From Rhizobacter sp. (lineage in GTDB: Bacteria > Pseudomonadota > Gammaproteobacteria > Burkholderiales > Burkholderiaceae_C): 45,739 nucleotides of DNA. The notes under the pieces were generated by a model. The model had not been told where the DNA came from. It did no database searches and was given only the letters and a program-made list of their open reading frames with translations. Made by a program: the position numbers and the translations under genes. Position 1 is the stretch's first letter; the number at the start of each line of letters is the position of its first letter. The stretch is from assembly GCF_018780185.1 (NCBI RefSeq), contig NZ_JADMJX010000248.1, positions 1,041-46,779 on the forward strand, written 5' to 3'. Shown piece by piece: positions 29,166 to 39,030 of the stretch.

Positions 29166-30140
29166 ATGAAGAACAGCCAGACCTGGCACCCCGCCCACAT
29201 CCGCGCCCACCGCGACCTGAGCCCGACGGTGCGCGAGTTCGAGATCCGCCCCGAGGGCGGCGTGAAGCCCTGGACGGTGGGCAGCCACCTGAAGCTGCGT
29301 GTGCTGGTCGACGGCCGCGAAGAGACACGCTCGTACTCGCTGGTCGGCCTTCACGACAAAGAGGTCTACCGCATCGCCGTCAAACGCGCCGAGCCCGGCC
29401 GCGGCGGCTCGCGCTACATGTGGGGCCTGGAGGCGGGCGCCGAGCTGATGATCGGCGAGCCCAACAACCATTTCGAGCTGGCCTTCAACGCGCCGCAGTT
29501 CCTGTTGGTGGCGGGTGGCATCGGCATCACGCCCCTGGTGGGGATGGCGCAGCTGCTGCAGGCCAAAGGCGCCGACGTGCGCATGCGCTACGCCGCCCGC
29601 TCGGACCGAGAGCTGGTGCTGGCCGACGTGTTGCGGCAATCGCTGGGTGAACGTTTGCAGACGTTTTGCGGCGACCGAGGCCAGCGCCTGAACCTCGACG
29701 CCGAAATCGCCACGCTCGCCCCCCACGCGCAGATGCTGGTGTGCGGCCCGATCGGCCTGCTCGACGCGGCACGCGCGGCCTGGGAGCGCGCCCAACGCCC
29801 GCTCGCCGACCTGCGCTTCGAGACCTTCGGCAACAGCGGCCACCACCAAGCGCAACCGTTCTGGGTGGAGCTGCCGCGCCACAAGCTGCGCATCGAGGTG
29901 CCGGCCGACCGCAGCCTGCTCGACGTGTTGAACGAAGCCGGCGTCGAAACCCTCTTCGACTGCTGCCGCGGCGAGTGTGGCCTGTGCGCGATGGACGTGC
30001 TCTCGGTGCAGGGCGAGATCGACCACCGCGACGTCTTTTTCAGCCCCCACGAACAACAGGCCAACCAACGCCTGTGCGCCTGCGTTTCTCGGGTCAGCGG
30101 CGGCGGGGTGGTGCTCGACACGGCCTATCGCGCCGACTAG
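29166..30140 (+). CDS. Oxidoreductase with FMN/NAD domain and plant-type [2Fe-2S] ferredoxin (VanB-like)
   Basis: 324 residues. The ATG at 29166 follows GAGAGG. Residues about 5-100 form the flavin-binding barrel (SHLKLRVLVDGREETRSYSLVG), and about 105-225 the NAD-binding part (LLVAGGIGITPLVGMAQ; LVCGPIGLLDA). The C-terminal ferredoxin (about 240-324) has the motif FDCCRGECGLCAMDV and a distant fourth Cys in RLCACVSR. This layout is that of class IA phthalate-dioxygenase-reductase or VanB proteins, which pass electrons from NAD(P)H to a Rieske oxygenase. The oxygenase lies upstream, with only the regulator and a hairpin repeat between. Confidence 0.92.
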   Translation: MKNSQTWHPAHIRAHRDLSPTVREFEIRPEGGVKPWTVGSHLKLRVLVDGREETRSYSLVGLHDKEVYRIAVKRAEPGRGGSRYMWGLEAGAELMIGEPNNHFELAFNAPQFLLVAGGIGITPLVGMAQLLQAKGADVRMRYAARSDRELVLADVLRQSLGERLQTFCGDRGQRLNLDAEIATLAPHAQMLVCGPIGLLDAARAAWERAQRPLADLRFETFGNSGHHQAQPFWVELPRHKLRIEVPADRSLLDVLNEAGVETLFDCCRGECGLCAMDVLSVQGEIDHRDVFFSPHEQQANQRLCACVSRVSGGGVVLDTAYRAD

Positions 30141-30261
30141 GGTTCTCACCATCAGTCATGCCACAACGGCATAGCTGCTAGTCGATCACCCCAATTGCCC
30201 GATAGCGTGCGCATGCCGCACATTCACCACATTCATCGCCCTCACGTTGGAGACAAACCCC

Positions 30262-31437
30262 ATGCAAAAACGCCAAGTCCTGAAAGGGCTCATTCCCGTT
30301 GCGCTCGCCCTGTGCCTGCCCTCGGGCTTTGCGCAGACTGCGCCGTTCAAGATCGGTTTCATCCTGCCGATGACGGGCCAGCAAGCCTCCACAGGCCGCC
30401 AGATCGAAGCCGCGGTCAAGCTCTACATGGCGCAAAACGGCAGCACCGTCGCCGGCCGCAAGATCGAGCTGATCATCAAGGACGACGCGGCCGTGGCCGA
30501 CACCACCCGCCGCCTTGCGCAAGAGCTGGTGGTCAATGACAAGGTCGACGTGATCGCCGGTTTCGGCATCACCCCCACCGCGATGGCCACCGCGCCGATC
30601 GCCACCCAGAGCAAGACGCCGATGATCGTGACGGCCGCGGCCACCTCGGTCATCACCACCGCCTCGCCCTACATCGTGCGCACCAGCTTCACCCTGCCGC
30701 AGGCGGCGGTGAGCATTGCCGACTGGGCTGCCAAGAACAAGATCAAGCGCGTGGTCACCCTGGTGAGCGACTACGCCCCGGGCATCGACGCTGAGAAGTT
30801 CTTCAAGAGCCAGTTCACCGCCAAGGGTGGGCAGGTGATCGCCGAGATCCGCGCGCCGCTGAAGGCGCCCGACTTCGCCCCCTTCCTGCAGAAGGTGCGT
30901 GACGAGAAGCCCGATGCGGTCTATGTGTTCCTGCCCTCGGGCCAGGGCGCGGCCTTCATGAAGCAGTTTGCCGAGCGCGGGCTCGACAAGTCGGGCATCA
31001 AGCTCATCGGCACCGGCGACATCACCGACGACGACCAGCTGAACGACATGGGCGACGTGGCGCTCGGCGTGGTCACTTCGCACCACTACTCGGCCCACCA
31101 CAACTCGGCGCTGAACAAGAAGTTTGTGGCCGAATTCGAAGCCGCCAACAAGTTCCGCCCCAACTTCATGGGCGTGGCCGGCTACGACGGCATGGCGCTG
31201 ATCTACAAGGCGCTGGCCGCCACCAAGGGCCAGGGCGGTGGCGATGCGCTGGTCGCTGCGATGAAGGGCATGAGCTTCGAGAGCCCGCGCGGCATGATCA
31301 CCATCGACCCCGAGACGCGTGACGTGATCCACGACATGCACATCCGCCGTGTCGAGCGTGTGGGCGGGCAGCTGCACAACGTCGAGTTCGACGTCGAGAA
31401 GCAGGTCAAGGACCCGGGCAAGGCTGCGGCGAAGTAA
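30262..31437 (+). CDS. livK: ABC transporter substrate-binding protein, LivK type
   Basis: 391 residues. The ATG at 30262 lies about 11 bases after GGAG and begins a signal peptide (about 1-25, ending SGFAQT). The mature protein shows the type I periplasmic-binding fold of the leucine family: FKIGFILPMTGQQASTGRQ, VDVIAGFGITPTAMATAPIA, VSDYAPGID, and GYDGMALIYKALAATKG near the end. In Burkholderiales, proteins of this group often bind aromatic acids rather than branched-chain amino acids. The gene context (Rieske oxygenase and reductase upstream) favours an aromatic or methylated ligand, but the pocket cannot be read. It is the first gene of a complete importer set. Confidence 0.9.
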   Translation: MQKRQVLKGLIPVALALCLPSGFAQTAPFKIGFILPMTGQQASTGRQIEAAVKLYMAQNGSTVAGRKIELIIKDDAAVADTTRRLAQELVVNDKVDVIAGFGITPTAMATAPIATQSKTPMIVTAAATSVITTASPYIVRTSFTLPQAAVSIADWAAKNKIKRVVTLVSDYAPGIDAEKFFKSQFTAKGGQVIAEIRAPLKAPDFAPFLQKVRDEKPDAVYVFLPSGQGAAFMKQFAERGLDKSGIKLIGTGDITDDDQLNDMGDVALGVVTSHHYSAHHNSALNKKFVAEFEAANKFRPNFMGVAGYDGMALIYKALAATKGQGGGDALVAAMKGMSFESPRGMITIDPETRDVIHDMHIRRVERVGGQLHNVEFDVEKQVKDPGKAAAK

Positions 31438-31460
31438 GCTGTCTCTCCCCCCGAGTCCCC

Positions 31461-31543
31461 ACCCCTCTGTTCGCCCTGAGCCTGTCGAAGGGTGCGCCTG
31501 TGCACAGCGCCGGCTTCGACAGGCCCAGCCCGAACGGAGGGGT
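31461..31543. repeat. Dispersed hairpin repeat (copy D)
   Basis: Extended inverted repeat: left side 31461-31492 and right side 31511-31543, beginning ACCCCTC and ending GAGGGGT, with the core CTGAGCCTGTCGAAG (right arm has one change, AGGCCCAGC). It lies between the binding-protein gene and the first permease gene, the usual place for a hairpin that protects upstream mRNA. Confidence 0.88.
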
Positions 31544-31588
31544 CGCTGAAGAGGTTTTGCGGCCTCTTTTCACCATCGAACCGCCCGC

Positions 31589-32449
31589 ATGCTGACCCTC
31601 CTCTTCGACGGCATCGCCTACGGCATGCTGCTTTTCGTGCTGTCCGTCGGTCTGGCCGTCACCATGGGCTTGATGAACTTCATCAACTTGGCCCATGGCG
31701 CTTTCGCGATGGCCGGTGGCTACACCACCGTGCTCTTGATGAACAAGCTGGGCGTGCCCTTTCTCGCCACGCTGCCCATCGCCTTCGCGCTCACCGCGCT
31801 GGTGGGTGCGCTGGCCGAGCGCACGCTGTATCGGCCCATGTACAAGCGACCGCACCTCGACCAGGTGCTGTTCTCCATCGGCCTCGTCTTCATGGCGGTG
31901 ACGGCGGTCGACTACTTCATCGGCTCGCAGCAGCAGATGATCTCGGTGCCCGAGTGGTTGCGTGGCCGCTTCGACTTCGCGGCGGTGGGCATCGGCAAGT
32001 ACCGCCTGTTCATCATCGTGGTCTGCGGCCTGCTCACGGTGGCGCTGCAACTGGTGCTGGCACGCACACGCTTCGGCAGCCGCCTGCGCGCGGCCGTTGA
32101 CGACCCGCGTGTCGCGCAAGGCCTGGGCATCAACGTCAACCAGGTGTTCCTGTTCACCTTCGCCGTGGGCTCGGGCCTGGCGGGCCTGGGCGGTGCGTTG
32201 GGTGCCGAAGTGCTGGGCCTGGACCCGACCTTCCCGCTCAAGTTCATGGTGTACTTTTTGATCGTGGTGTCGGTGGGGGGCACCACCACCATCACCGGCC
32301 CGCTGCTGGCGGCCTTGCTGCTGGGCATCGCCGACGTGTTCGGCAAGTACTACGCACCCAAGCTCGGCTCCTTCATCGTCTACACGCTGATGATCGTCAT
32401 CCTCACGCTGCGACCGCAGGGCCTCTTTGGCCAGAAGGGGTCGAAATGA
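31589..32449 (+). CDS. livH: ABC transporter permease, LivH type
   Basis: 286 residues with about eight membrane helices. The LivH signatures are clear: GMLLFVLSVGLAVTMGLMNFINLAHGAFAMAGGY near the start (positions about 11-45) and the coupling region RAAVDDPRVAQGLGINVNQVF, followed by GLGGALGAEVLGLDPTFPL. It forms half of the transport channel with the LivM-type permease, whose start overlaps its stop (ATGA at 32446). It lies 151 bases after the binding-protein gene, a gap filled largely by a hairpin repeat. Confidence 0.93.
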   Translation: MLTLLFDGIAYGMLLFVLSVGLAVTMGLMNFINLAHGAFAMAGGYTTVLLMNKLGVPFLATLPIAFALTALVGALAERTLYRPMYKRPHLDQVLFSIGLVFMAVTAVDYFIGSQQQMISVPEWLRGRFDFAAVGIGKYRLFIIVVCGLLTVALQLVLARTRFGSRLRAAVDDPRVAQGLGINVNQVFLFTFAVGSGLAGLGGALGAEVLGLDPTFPLKFMVYFLIVVSVGGTTTITGPLLAALLLGIADVFGKYYAPKLGSFIVYTLMIVILTLRPQGLFGQKGSK

Positions 32450-33402
32450 GCGCGGTGCAAAACTCGTTGCGTGGTGACTCGCGCTGGCGCTGGTGGGAGA
32501 TGGCGCTCGGCGCGGTGGCCGTCGTGTCGCTGTTCATCCCCGGTGGCCACGTGCTGCTGTTGAACGAGATCGCGATCCTGGCGCTGTTTGCGGTGTCGCT
32601 CGACTTGATCCTCGGTTTTGCCGGCATCGTGTCGCTGGGCCACGCCGCCTTCTTCGGCTTTGGTGCCTACACGGCCGGGCTGTTTGCCAAGCACGTGATG
32701 CCCGACCCGCTGGTGGGCCTGGCGGTAGCGATGGGCGCGTCGGCGGTGCTGGGCGCCGTGTGCAGCGTGCTGGTGCTGCGCGGCTCCGACCTCACACGCT
32801 TGATGGTCACGCTCGGTGTGGCGGCGGTGTTGTACGAACTGGCCAACAAGCTTGAATTCACCGGCGGCGCTGATGGCCTGCAAGGCATCACGATGGGGCC
32901 GCTCTTGGGGCGCTTCGAGTTCGACCTCTACGGCCGCACGGCCTACGCCTACAGCCTGGTCACCCTCATCGTCGTGATGCTGATCGCGCGGCGCATCGTG
33001 CACTCGCCCTTCGGGTATTCGCTCAAGGCGCTGCGCGACAACCGGCTGCGTGCCACCAGCATCGGCCTGTCGGTCAACCTGCGCCTGGCGGCGGTCTACA
33101 CACTCGCCGCCGCCATCGCCGGCATGGCGGGTGCGCTGATGGCGCAGACCTCGGGCTTCGCGTCACTCGACGGGCTCGACTTCCACCGCAGCGCCGACCT
33201 GATGCTGATGGTGGTGATCGGCGGCACGGGCTACCTCTACGGCGGCATCTTCGGCGCCATCGCCTTCAAGCTGCTGCACGAAGTGCTGTCGGCCTGGACG
33301 CCGCAGTACTGGCTGTTCTGGCTCGGGCTCTTCCTTGTGGTGCTGATGCTCGTCGGGCGTGACCGCTTGATCCGCCCCTGGACGTGGTGGAAAAAATCAT
33401 GA
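32446..33402 (+). CDS. livM: ABC transporter permease, LivM type
   Basis: 318 residues with about nine membrane helices. The typical LivM blocks are present: LDLILGFAGIVSLGHAAFFG near residue 50, the cytoplasmic coupling loop LKALRDNRLRATSIGLSVN, and GGTGYLYGGIFGAIAFKLL toward the end. Four-base overlaps at both ends (ATGA) with the LivH and LivG genes show tight translational coupling. It pairs with LivH to form the inner-membrane channel. Confidence 0.93.
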   Translation: MSAVQNSLRGDSRWRWWEMALGAVAVVSLFIPGGHVLLLNEIAILALFAVSLDLILGFAGIVSLGHAAFFGFGAYTAGLFAKHVMPDPLVGLAVAMGASAVLGAVCSVLVLRGSDLTRLMVTLGVAAVLYELANKLEFTGGADGLQGITMGPLLGRFEFDLYGRTAYAYSLVTLIVVMLIARRIVHSPFGYSLKALRDNRLRATSIGLSVNLRLAAVYTLAAAIAGMAGALMAQTSGFASLDGLDFHRSADLMLMVVIGGTGYLYGGIFGAIAFKLLHEVLSAWTPQYWLFWLGLFLVVLMLVGRDRLIRPWTWWKKS

Positions 33403-34154
33403 GCACCGTCGTTCTCGAAACCCACAAGCTGCTGAAACGCTTTGGCGGCATCACGCCGACCAACGACGTGTCGTTGCAAGTGCACAAGGGCGCGCGTCAT
33501 GCGCTGATCGGCCCCAACGGCGCGGGCAAGACGACGCTCGTCAACCTGTTGACCGGCGTGCTCGAGCCCACCTCGGGCCGCATCTCGCTCGACGGGCAAG
33601 ACATCACGCATCTCGCCTCGCACCAGCGTGTGCGCCGCGGCATCGTGCGCACCTTCCAGATCAACCAGCTGTTCAACGAGTTAACGCCGCTGCAGTCGCT
33701 GGCGCTCACGGTGAGTGCCCGGCTCGGCATCAGCCATCAGTGGTGGAAGCCGATGGGTTCGGATGCGCGTGTGGCCGACCTGTGCGAGAAGCTGCTCAAG
33801 CAGTTCCGCCTCGACGACGTGATGGACCAAAAGGTAAATGTGCTCGCCTACGGCAAGCGCCGCCTGCTGGAGATTGCCACCGCGCTCGCCAGCGAGCCGC
33901 GTGTGCTGCTGCTTGACGAGCCCGTGGCCGGCGTGCCCGAAGGCGAGCGGCAAGAGATCTTCGACACCATCAACGCGTTGCCGGCCGATGTGTCCATTCT
34001 TCTGATCGAACACGACATGGACCTGGTGTTCAACTTTGCAAAGACAGTCAGCGTGCTCGTCAACGGCGCCGTGTTCGCCGAAGGCGACGTGGCCAGCATC
34101 TCCAATGACCCGCGCGTGAAGTCGGTCTACCTCGGCGAGGGTGGCCATGGCTGA
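33399..34154 (+). CDS. livG: ABC transporter ATPase, LivG type
   Basis: 251 residues. The ATG at 33399 overlaps the livM stop; a GTG 15 bases earlier is less likely. Walker A is GPNGAGKTTLVN, Walker B is VLLLDEPVAGV, and the H-loop His is in LIEHDMDLVF. The signature motif reads LAYGKRRLLEIA in place of the LSYGQQR usual for LivG, a permitted variant. The C-terminal DPRVKSVYLGEG matches the family. It hydrolyses ATP with LivF to power import. Confidence 0.93.
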   Translation: MSTVVLETHKLLKRFGGITPTNDVSLQVHKGARHALIGPNGAGKTTLVNLLTGVLEPTSGRISLDGQDITHLASHQRVRRGIVRTFQINQLFNELTPLQSLALTVSARLGISHQWWKPMGSDARVADLCEKLLKQFRLDDVMDQKVNVLAYGKRRLLEIATALASEPRVLLLDEPVAGVPEGERQEIFDTINALPADVSILLIEHDMDLVFNFAKTVSVLVNGAVFAEGDVASISNDPRVKSVYLGEGGHG

Positions 34155-34932
34155 CATGGAACCCCCAGTCTCCCTTCGGTCGCCACCCCCCGAGGGGGCG
34201 CGCGGCGCCTTGGGGCGGCCCGGCGGCGCCGCCCTGCTGCGTGTGGAACAACTGCGCTCCGGCTACGGCGAAGCCGTGGTGGTGCAGGGCATCGACCTCT
34301 CGCTCGAACAAGGCCAGTCGCTCGCGCTGCTCGGCCGCAACGGCACTGGCAAGACCACGCTGATGAACTCGCTGGTGGGTGTGACACGCCGCCATGCGGG
34401 TCGCATCTTCCTTGGCGGGCAAGACATCACCGCGCTCGCACCGCACCAGCGCGCCGCCGCCGGCATCGGCTGGGTGCCGCAAGAGCGCAACATCTTCAAG
34501 TCGCTGACGGTCGACGAAAACCTCACCGCCGTGGCCCGCCCCGGTGCCTGGACGGTGCAGCGTGCCTACGAGATGTTCCCGCGCCTGGCCGAGCGCAAGG
34601 CCAACATGGGCAACCAGCTCTCGGGCGGCGAGCAGCAGATGCTGGCAGTGGCGCGTGCGCTGGTGTTGAACCCCAAGCTTTTGTTGCTCGACGAGCCGCT
34701 CGAAGGCCTGGCGCCGATCATCGTGGAAGAGCTGCTGCGCAGCATCGCGCGCGTGGTGCGTGACGAAGGCATGTCGGCCATCATCGTCGAGCAGAACCCG
34801 CGCATGATCCTGCCGATCACGCACCAGGCGGTGGTGCTCGACCGCGGCACCGTGGTGCACCGTGGCGACAGCGCTGCGCTGCTTGCCGACCCGTCGCAGC
34901 TCGACCGCTGGCTGGCGGTGGCGCGGGCCTGA
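34147..34932 (+). CDS. livF: ABC transporter ATPase, LivF type, with an odd N-terminal extension
   Basis: 261 residues from the ATG at 34147, which overlaps the livG stop by 8 bases. Walker A is GRNGTGKTTLMN, the signature is LSGGEQQMLAVARAL, Walker B is LLLLDEPLEGL, and the H-loop is IIVEQNPRM. The ATPase domain normally begins at LLRVEQLRSGYGEAVVV (about residue 29). The preceding 28 residues are Pro/Gly/Arg-rich and encoded by a very GC-rich, hairpin-forming segment (34168-34230) that looks like an inserted repeat. A GTG at 34243 could be used instead if the extension is not translated. Confidence 0.9.
   Translation: MADMEPPVSLRSPPPEGARGALGRPGGAALLRVEQLRSGYGEAVVVQGIDLSLEQGQSLALLGRNGTGKTTLMNSLVGVTRRHAGRIFLGGQDITALAPHQRAAAGIGWVPQERNIFKSLTVDENLTAVARPGAWTVQRAYEMFPRLAERKANMGNQLSGGEQQMLAVARALVLNPKLLLLDEPLEGLAPIIVEELLRSIARVVRDEGMSAIIVEQNPRMILPITHQAVVLDRGTVVHRGDSAALLADPSQLDRWLAVARA
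34168..34230. repeat. GC-rich hairpin element inside the 5' end of livF
   Basis: The segment contains CCCCC-CGAG-GGGGG and a second GC-rich stem (GGCGCC ... GGCGCC). It is unlike the coding sequence around it and resembles GC-rich intergenic repeats often seen in Burkholderiales. No second copy was recognised in this window. Confidence 0.45.
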
Positions 34933-34982
34933 TCGGCGCGAACCCCGGTGCACGGCAGAATGCCGGCCGGGAGGGATACAAG

Positions 34983-35933
34983 ATGAACCAGCGTTTATTT
35001 GCCGCCGGCCTGGGCCTGGCGTGTGCCCTGGTGTGGCTGCCTGCGCACGCGGCCGAGCCGACGGCCGAGCAGTACAAGGCCGGTGTCAACACCTGCATGC
35101 GTGCCCGCGACCTGGAGTGCGCCGAGAAGAACTGGCTGCAGTTCCTGCGCCTGCGCCCCACCGACAGCAACGCGATCGCCAATCTGGGCATCGTGATGAA
35201 CCAGCGCGACAACCACAAGGGCGCGATCGCGCAGCTCGAACGCGCCATGGACATGGGTGAGGGCACCTACGACCTGTTTTCCTACTACGCCGACAGCCTG
35301 GAGAAGGTGGGCCGCATCGACGACGCCATCGCCTGGTCGTACAAGGCGCTCAAGGTGGTGCCGCGCTTGGTGGACGTGCGCGGCAAGCTGGCCAAGCTGC
35401 TGGTGCAGCAGAAGAAGTATTACGAGGCCTTGTCGCTGCTCACCGCGTTCGACGACCAACTGAGCGCGCAAGGGCATGCCCCGTACTTCGAAGGCCAGCG
35501 GATCGCGATCGAATCGGCGCTCGAACGCAATGCGAGCACGCCATCGGTCGAGCGCGGCTCCTTGCGGCTGTCGTCCCACCAGGGGCATTTCTACGCGCCG
35601 GTCACTCTCGGGCAGGCGCGGCCGGCGGGTTTTGTGGTGGACACCGGGGCGACGCTCGTCACGATGGACGAGGCCTTCTTCGAGCAGGCGAAGGTGGCCT
35701 ACAAGTTGAGGGACAAGGCGGCGCTCTTCAGGTTGGCCGATGGCCGCAAGGTCACGGGCCGGGTGGTGACGGTGGCCTTGCTCAAGGTCGGGCCGTACGA
35801 GCTGAAAGACATCGCGGTGCACACCTGCAAGGGGTGTGCGCCGCTGCTGGGGCAGGCGGCCTTGTCGCGTTTCGACTTGAAGTCGTCCAAGGTTCAGGGC
35901 GTGGAGTTTCTCGCGCTCTCGCCGCGCAACTGA
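34983..35933 (+). CDS. Exported TPR protein with retropepsin-like aspartic protease domain
   Basis: 316 residues. The ATG follows GGGAGGGATACAAG and opens a signal peptide (about 1-23, ending PAHAA). Residues about 30-165 form TPR-like repeats (NAIANLGIVMNQRDNHKGAIAQLERA by position, then YYADSLEKVGRIDDAI). Residues about 195-305 form a single retropepsin-like domain with the catalytic motif GFVVDTGATLVTM and a later LLGQAALSRFDL flap-side motif. One-domain enzymes of this type act as dimers (compare TIGR02281-type clan AA proteases). Periplasmic location is predicted. It is 50 bases after livF but with its own strong ribosome-binding site, so it may be separate. Confidence 0.83.
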   Translation: MNQRLFAAGLGLACALVWLPAHAAEPTAEQYKAGVNTCMRARDLECAEKNWLQFLRLRPTDSNAIANLGIVMNQRDNHKGAIAQLERAMDMGEGTYDLFSYYADSLEKVGRIDDAIAWSYKALKVVPRLVDVRGKLAKLLVQQKKYYEALSLLTAFDDQLSAQGHAPYFEGQRIAIESALERNASTPSVERGSLRLSSHQGHFYAPVTLGQARPAGFVVDTGATLVTMDEAFFEQAKVAYKLRDKAALFRLADGRKVTGRVVTVALLKVGPYELKDIAVHTCKGCAPLLGQAALSRFDLKSSKVQGVEFLALSPRN

Positions 35934-35998
35934 GCAACTTCGGACGCGCGCAGCGGGTGACGCGACCCTAGAGTGCGGGCGTCGTCACCCCCAACACC

Positions 35999-36886
35999 AT
36001 GCGCAGCCAGTCACAACTTTCCTACCGCCGACGCATCAACCGCGTCGTGGCCCACGTGCAAGCCCACCTGGCCGACGACCTCGACAGCGCCTTGCTGGCC
36101 GAGGTGGCCGCCATGTCGCGCTTTCACTTCCACCGTGTGTTTGCCGCGTTGACCGGCATGACACCGGCGCACTACGTGCTGCGCACCCGCCTCGCGGCGG
36201 CGATCGGCGCCTTGCGTGGTTCGTCGGCGGCGGTGGGCCAGATTGCACTCGATTGCGGCTTCGAGAGTGGCGCGACGTTTGCCAAGTCATTGCGGCGCGA
36301 GTTCGGTGTGTCACCGAGCGGTGCCAGGCAGGCCGCGATCGACCCGCGCATGAGTCTGGGGTTGGCGATCAGCCATCAACCTCACAGGAGAAAGACCATG
36401 CTTCAAGCGACGATCCGTGAGCTGCCTTCGCAGCAGCTGCTGTGCGCCACCGAGCGCGGCGCGATCAACAACGACATGTCGGCCACGGCGCAGCGTGCGT
36501 TTGCGCGCCTGTTTCCCGCCGCGCAGGCGCTGGGACTGATGCCGCGCATGACGGGCTGTCTGGCGGTGTGCCCCGACGAGATGACCTCGCCCAACGACCC
36601 CGAGATGCGCTTCATCGCCGCGCTGTCGTTCGACGGGCCGGCGCCCGATCTGTCGGCCACACCAGGCATCACCTGCGACACCATCCCGGCCGGTCGCTGG
36701 GCGGTGTTTCGCCATGTCGGGCCGTACAACACCTTGTGGCAGACCTGGCGCGCGATCTACGGCGACTGGGTGCGGGTGACGCAGCCGGCGCTGCGCGATG
36801 CGGCGCCGTATGAGCTGTACCTCAACGACGCGTCGAAGACGCCGCCGCAGGAGCTGGTCACCGAGATCCACATCCCGGTGAACTGA
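35999..36886 (+). CDS. AraC-family regulator with GyrI-like effector-binding domain
   Basis: 295 residues. Residues about 10-110 hold the two AraC helix-turn-helix motifs (SALLAEVAAMSRFHFHRVFAAL by position; VGQIALDCGFESGATFAKSL). Residues about 135-293 are a GyrI-like small-molecule-binding domain (ATIRELPSQQLLCATERG; GRWAVFRHVGPY; YELYLNDASKTPPQELVTEIHIPV). This is the Rob/SoxS-related layout used by regulators of drug and stress responses. It stops two bases before the converging pobA gene ends. No target gene is evident next to it. Confidence 0.9.
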   Translation: MRSQSQLSYRRRINRVVAHVQAHLADDLDSALLAEVAAMSRFHFHRVFAALTGMTPAHYVLRTRLAAAIGALRGSSAAVGQIALDCGFESGATFAKSLRREFGVSPSGARQAAIDPRMSLGLAISHQPHRRKTMLQATIRELPSQQLLCATERGAINNDMSATAQRAFARLFPAAQALGLMPRMTGCLAVCPDEMTSPNDPEMRFIAALSFDGPAPDLSATPGITCDTIPAGRWAVFRHVGPYNTLWQTWRAIYGDWVRVTQPALRDAAPYELYLNDASKTPPQELVTEIHIPVN

Positions 36887-36888
36887 GC

Positions 36889-38924
<2,036 letters not shown>

Positions 38925-38951
38925 GGGGCGAAGGTTGGCGCAGGTCGATGC

Positions 38952-38971
38952 GATGAATATAGTTATTCATC
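38952..38971. promoter_or_regulatory. Candidate IclR operator upstream of the regulator-pobA operon
   Basis: GATGAATA-N4-TATTCATC is a perfect inverted repeat with 8-bp arms in an AT-rich patch, 28-47 bases upstream of the IclR start. It is the only strong palindrome in this gap. Confidence 0.6.
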
Positions 38972-39030
38972 ATCACTAAATCCATCGATATTCGCCGCGA
39001 AAGGGCGATTGGCGGACATTCCGACCCGGT

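Noticed and set aside
30262-34932. A plain branched-chain amino acid importer
   Set aside because: The families match, but the position directly after a Rieske oxygenase system makes an aromatic or methylated ligand at least as likely, so the function is left open while the liv names are kept for family only.
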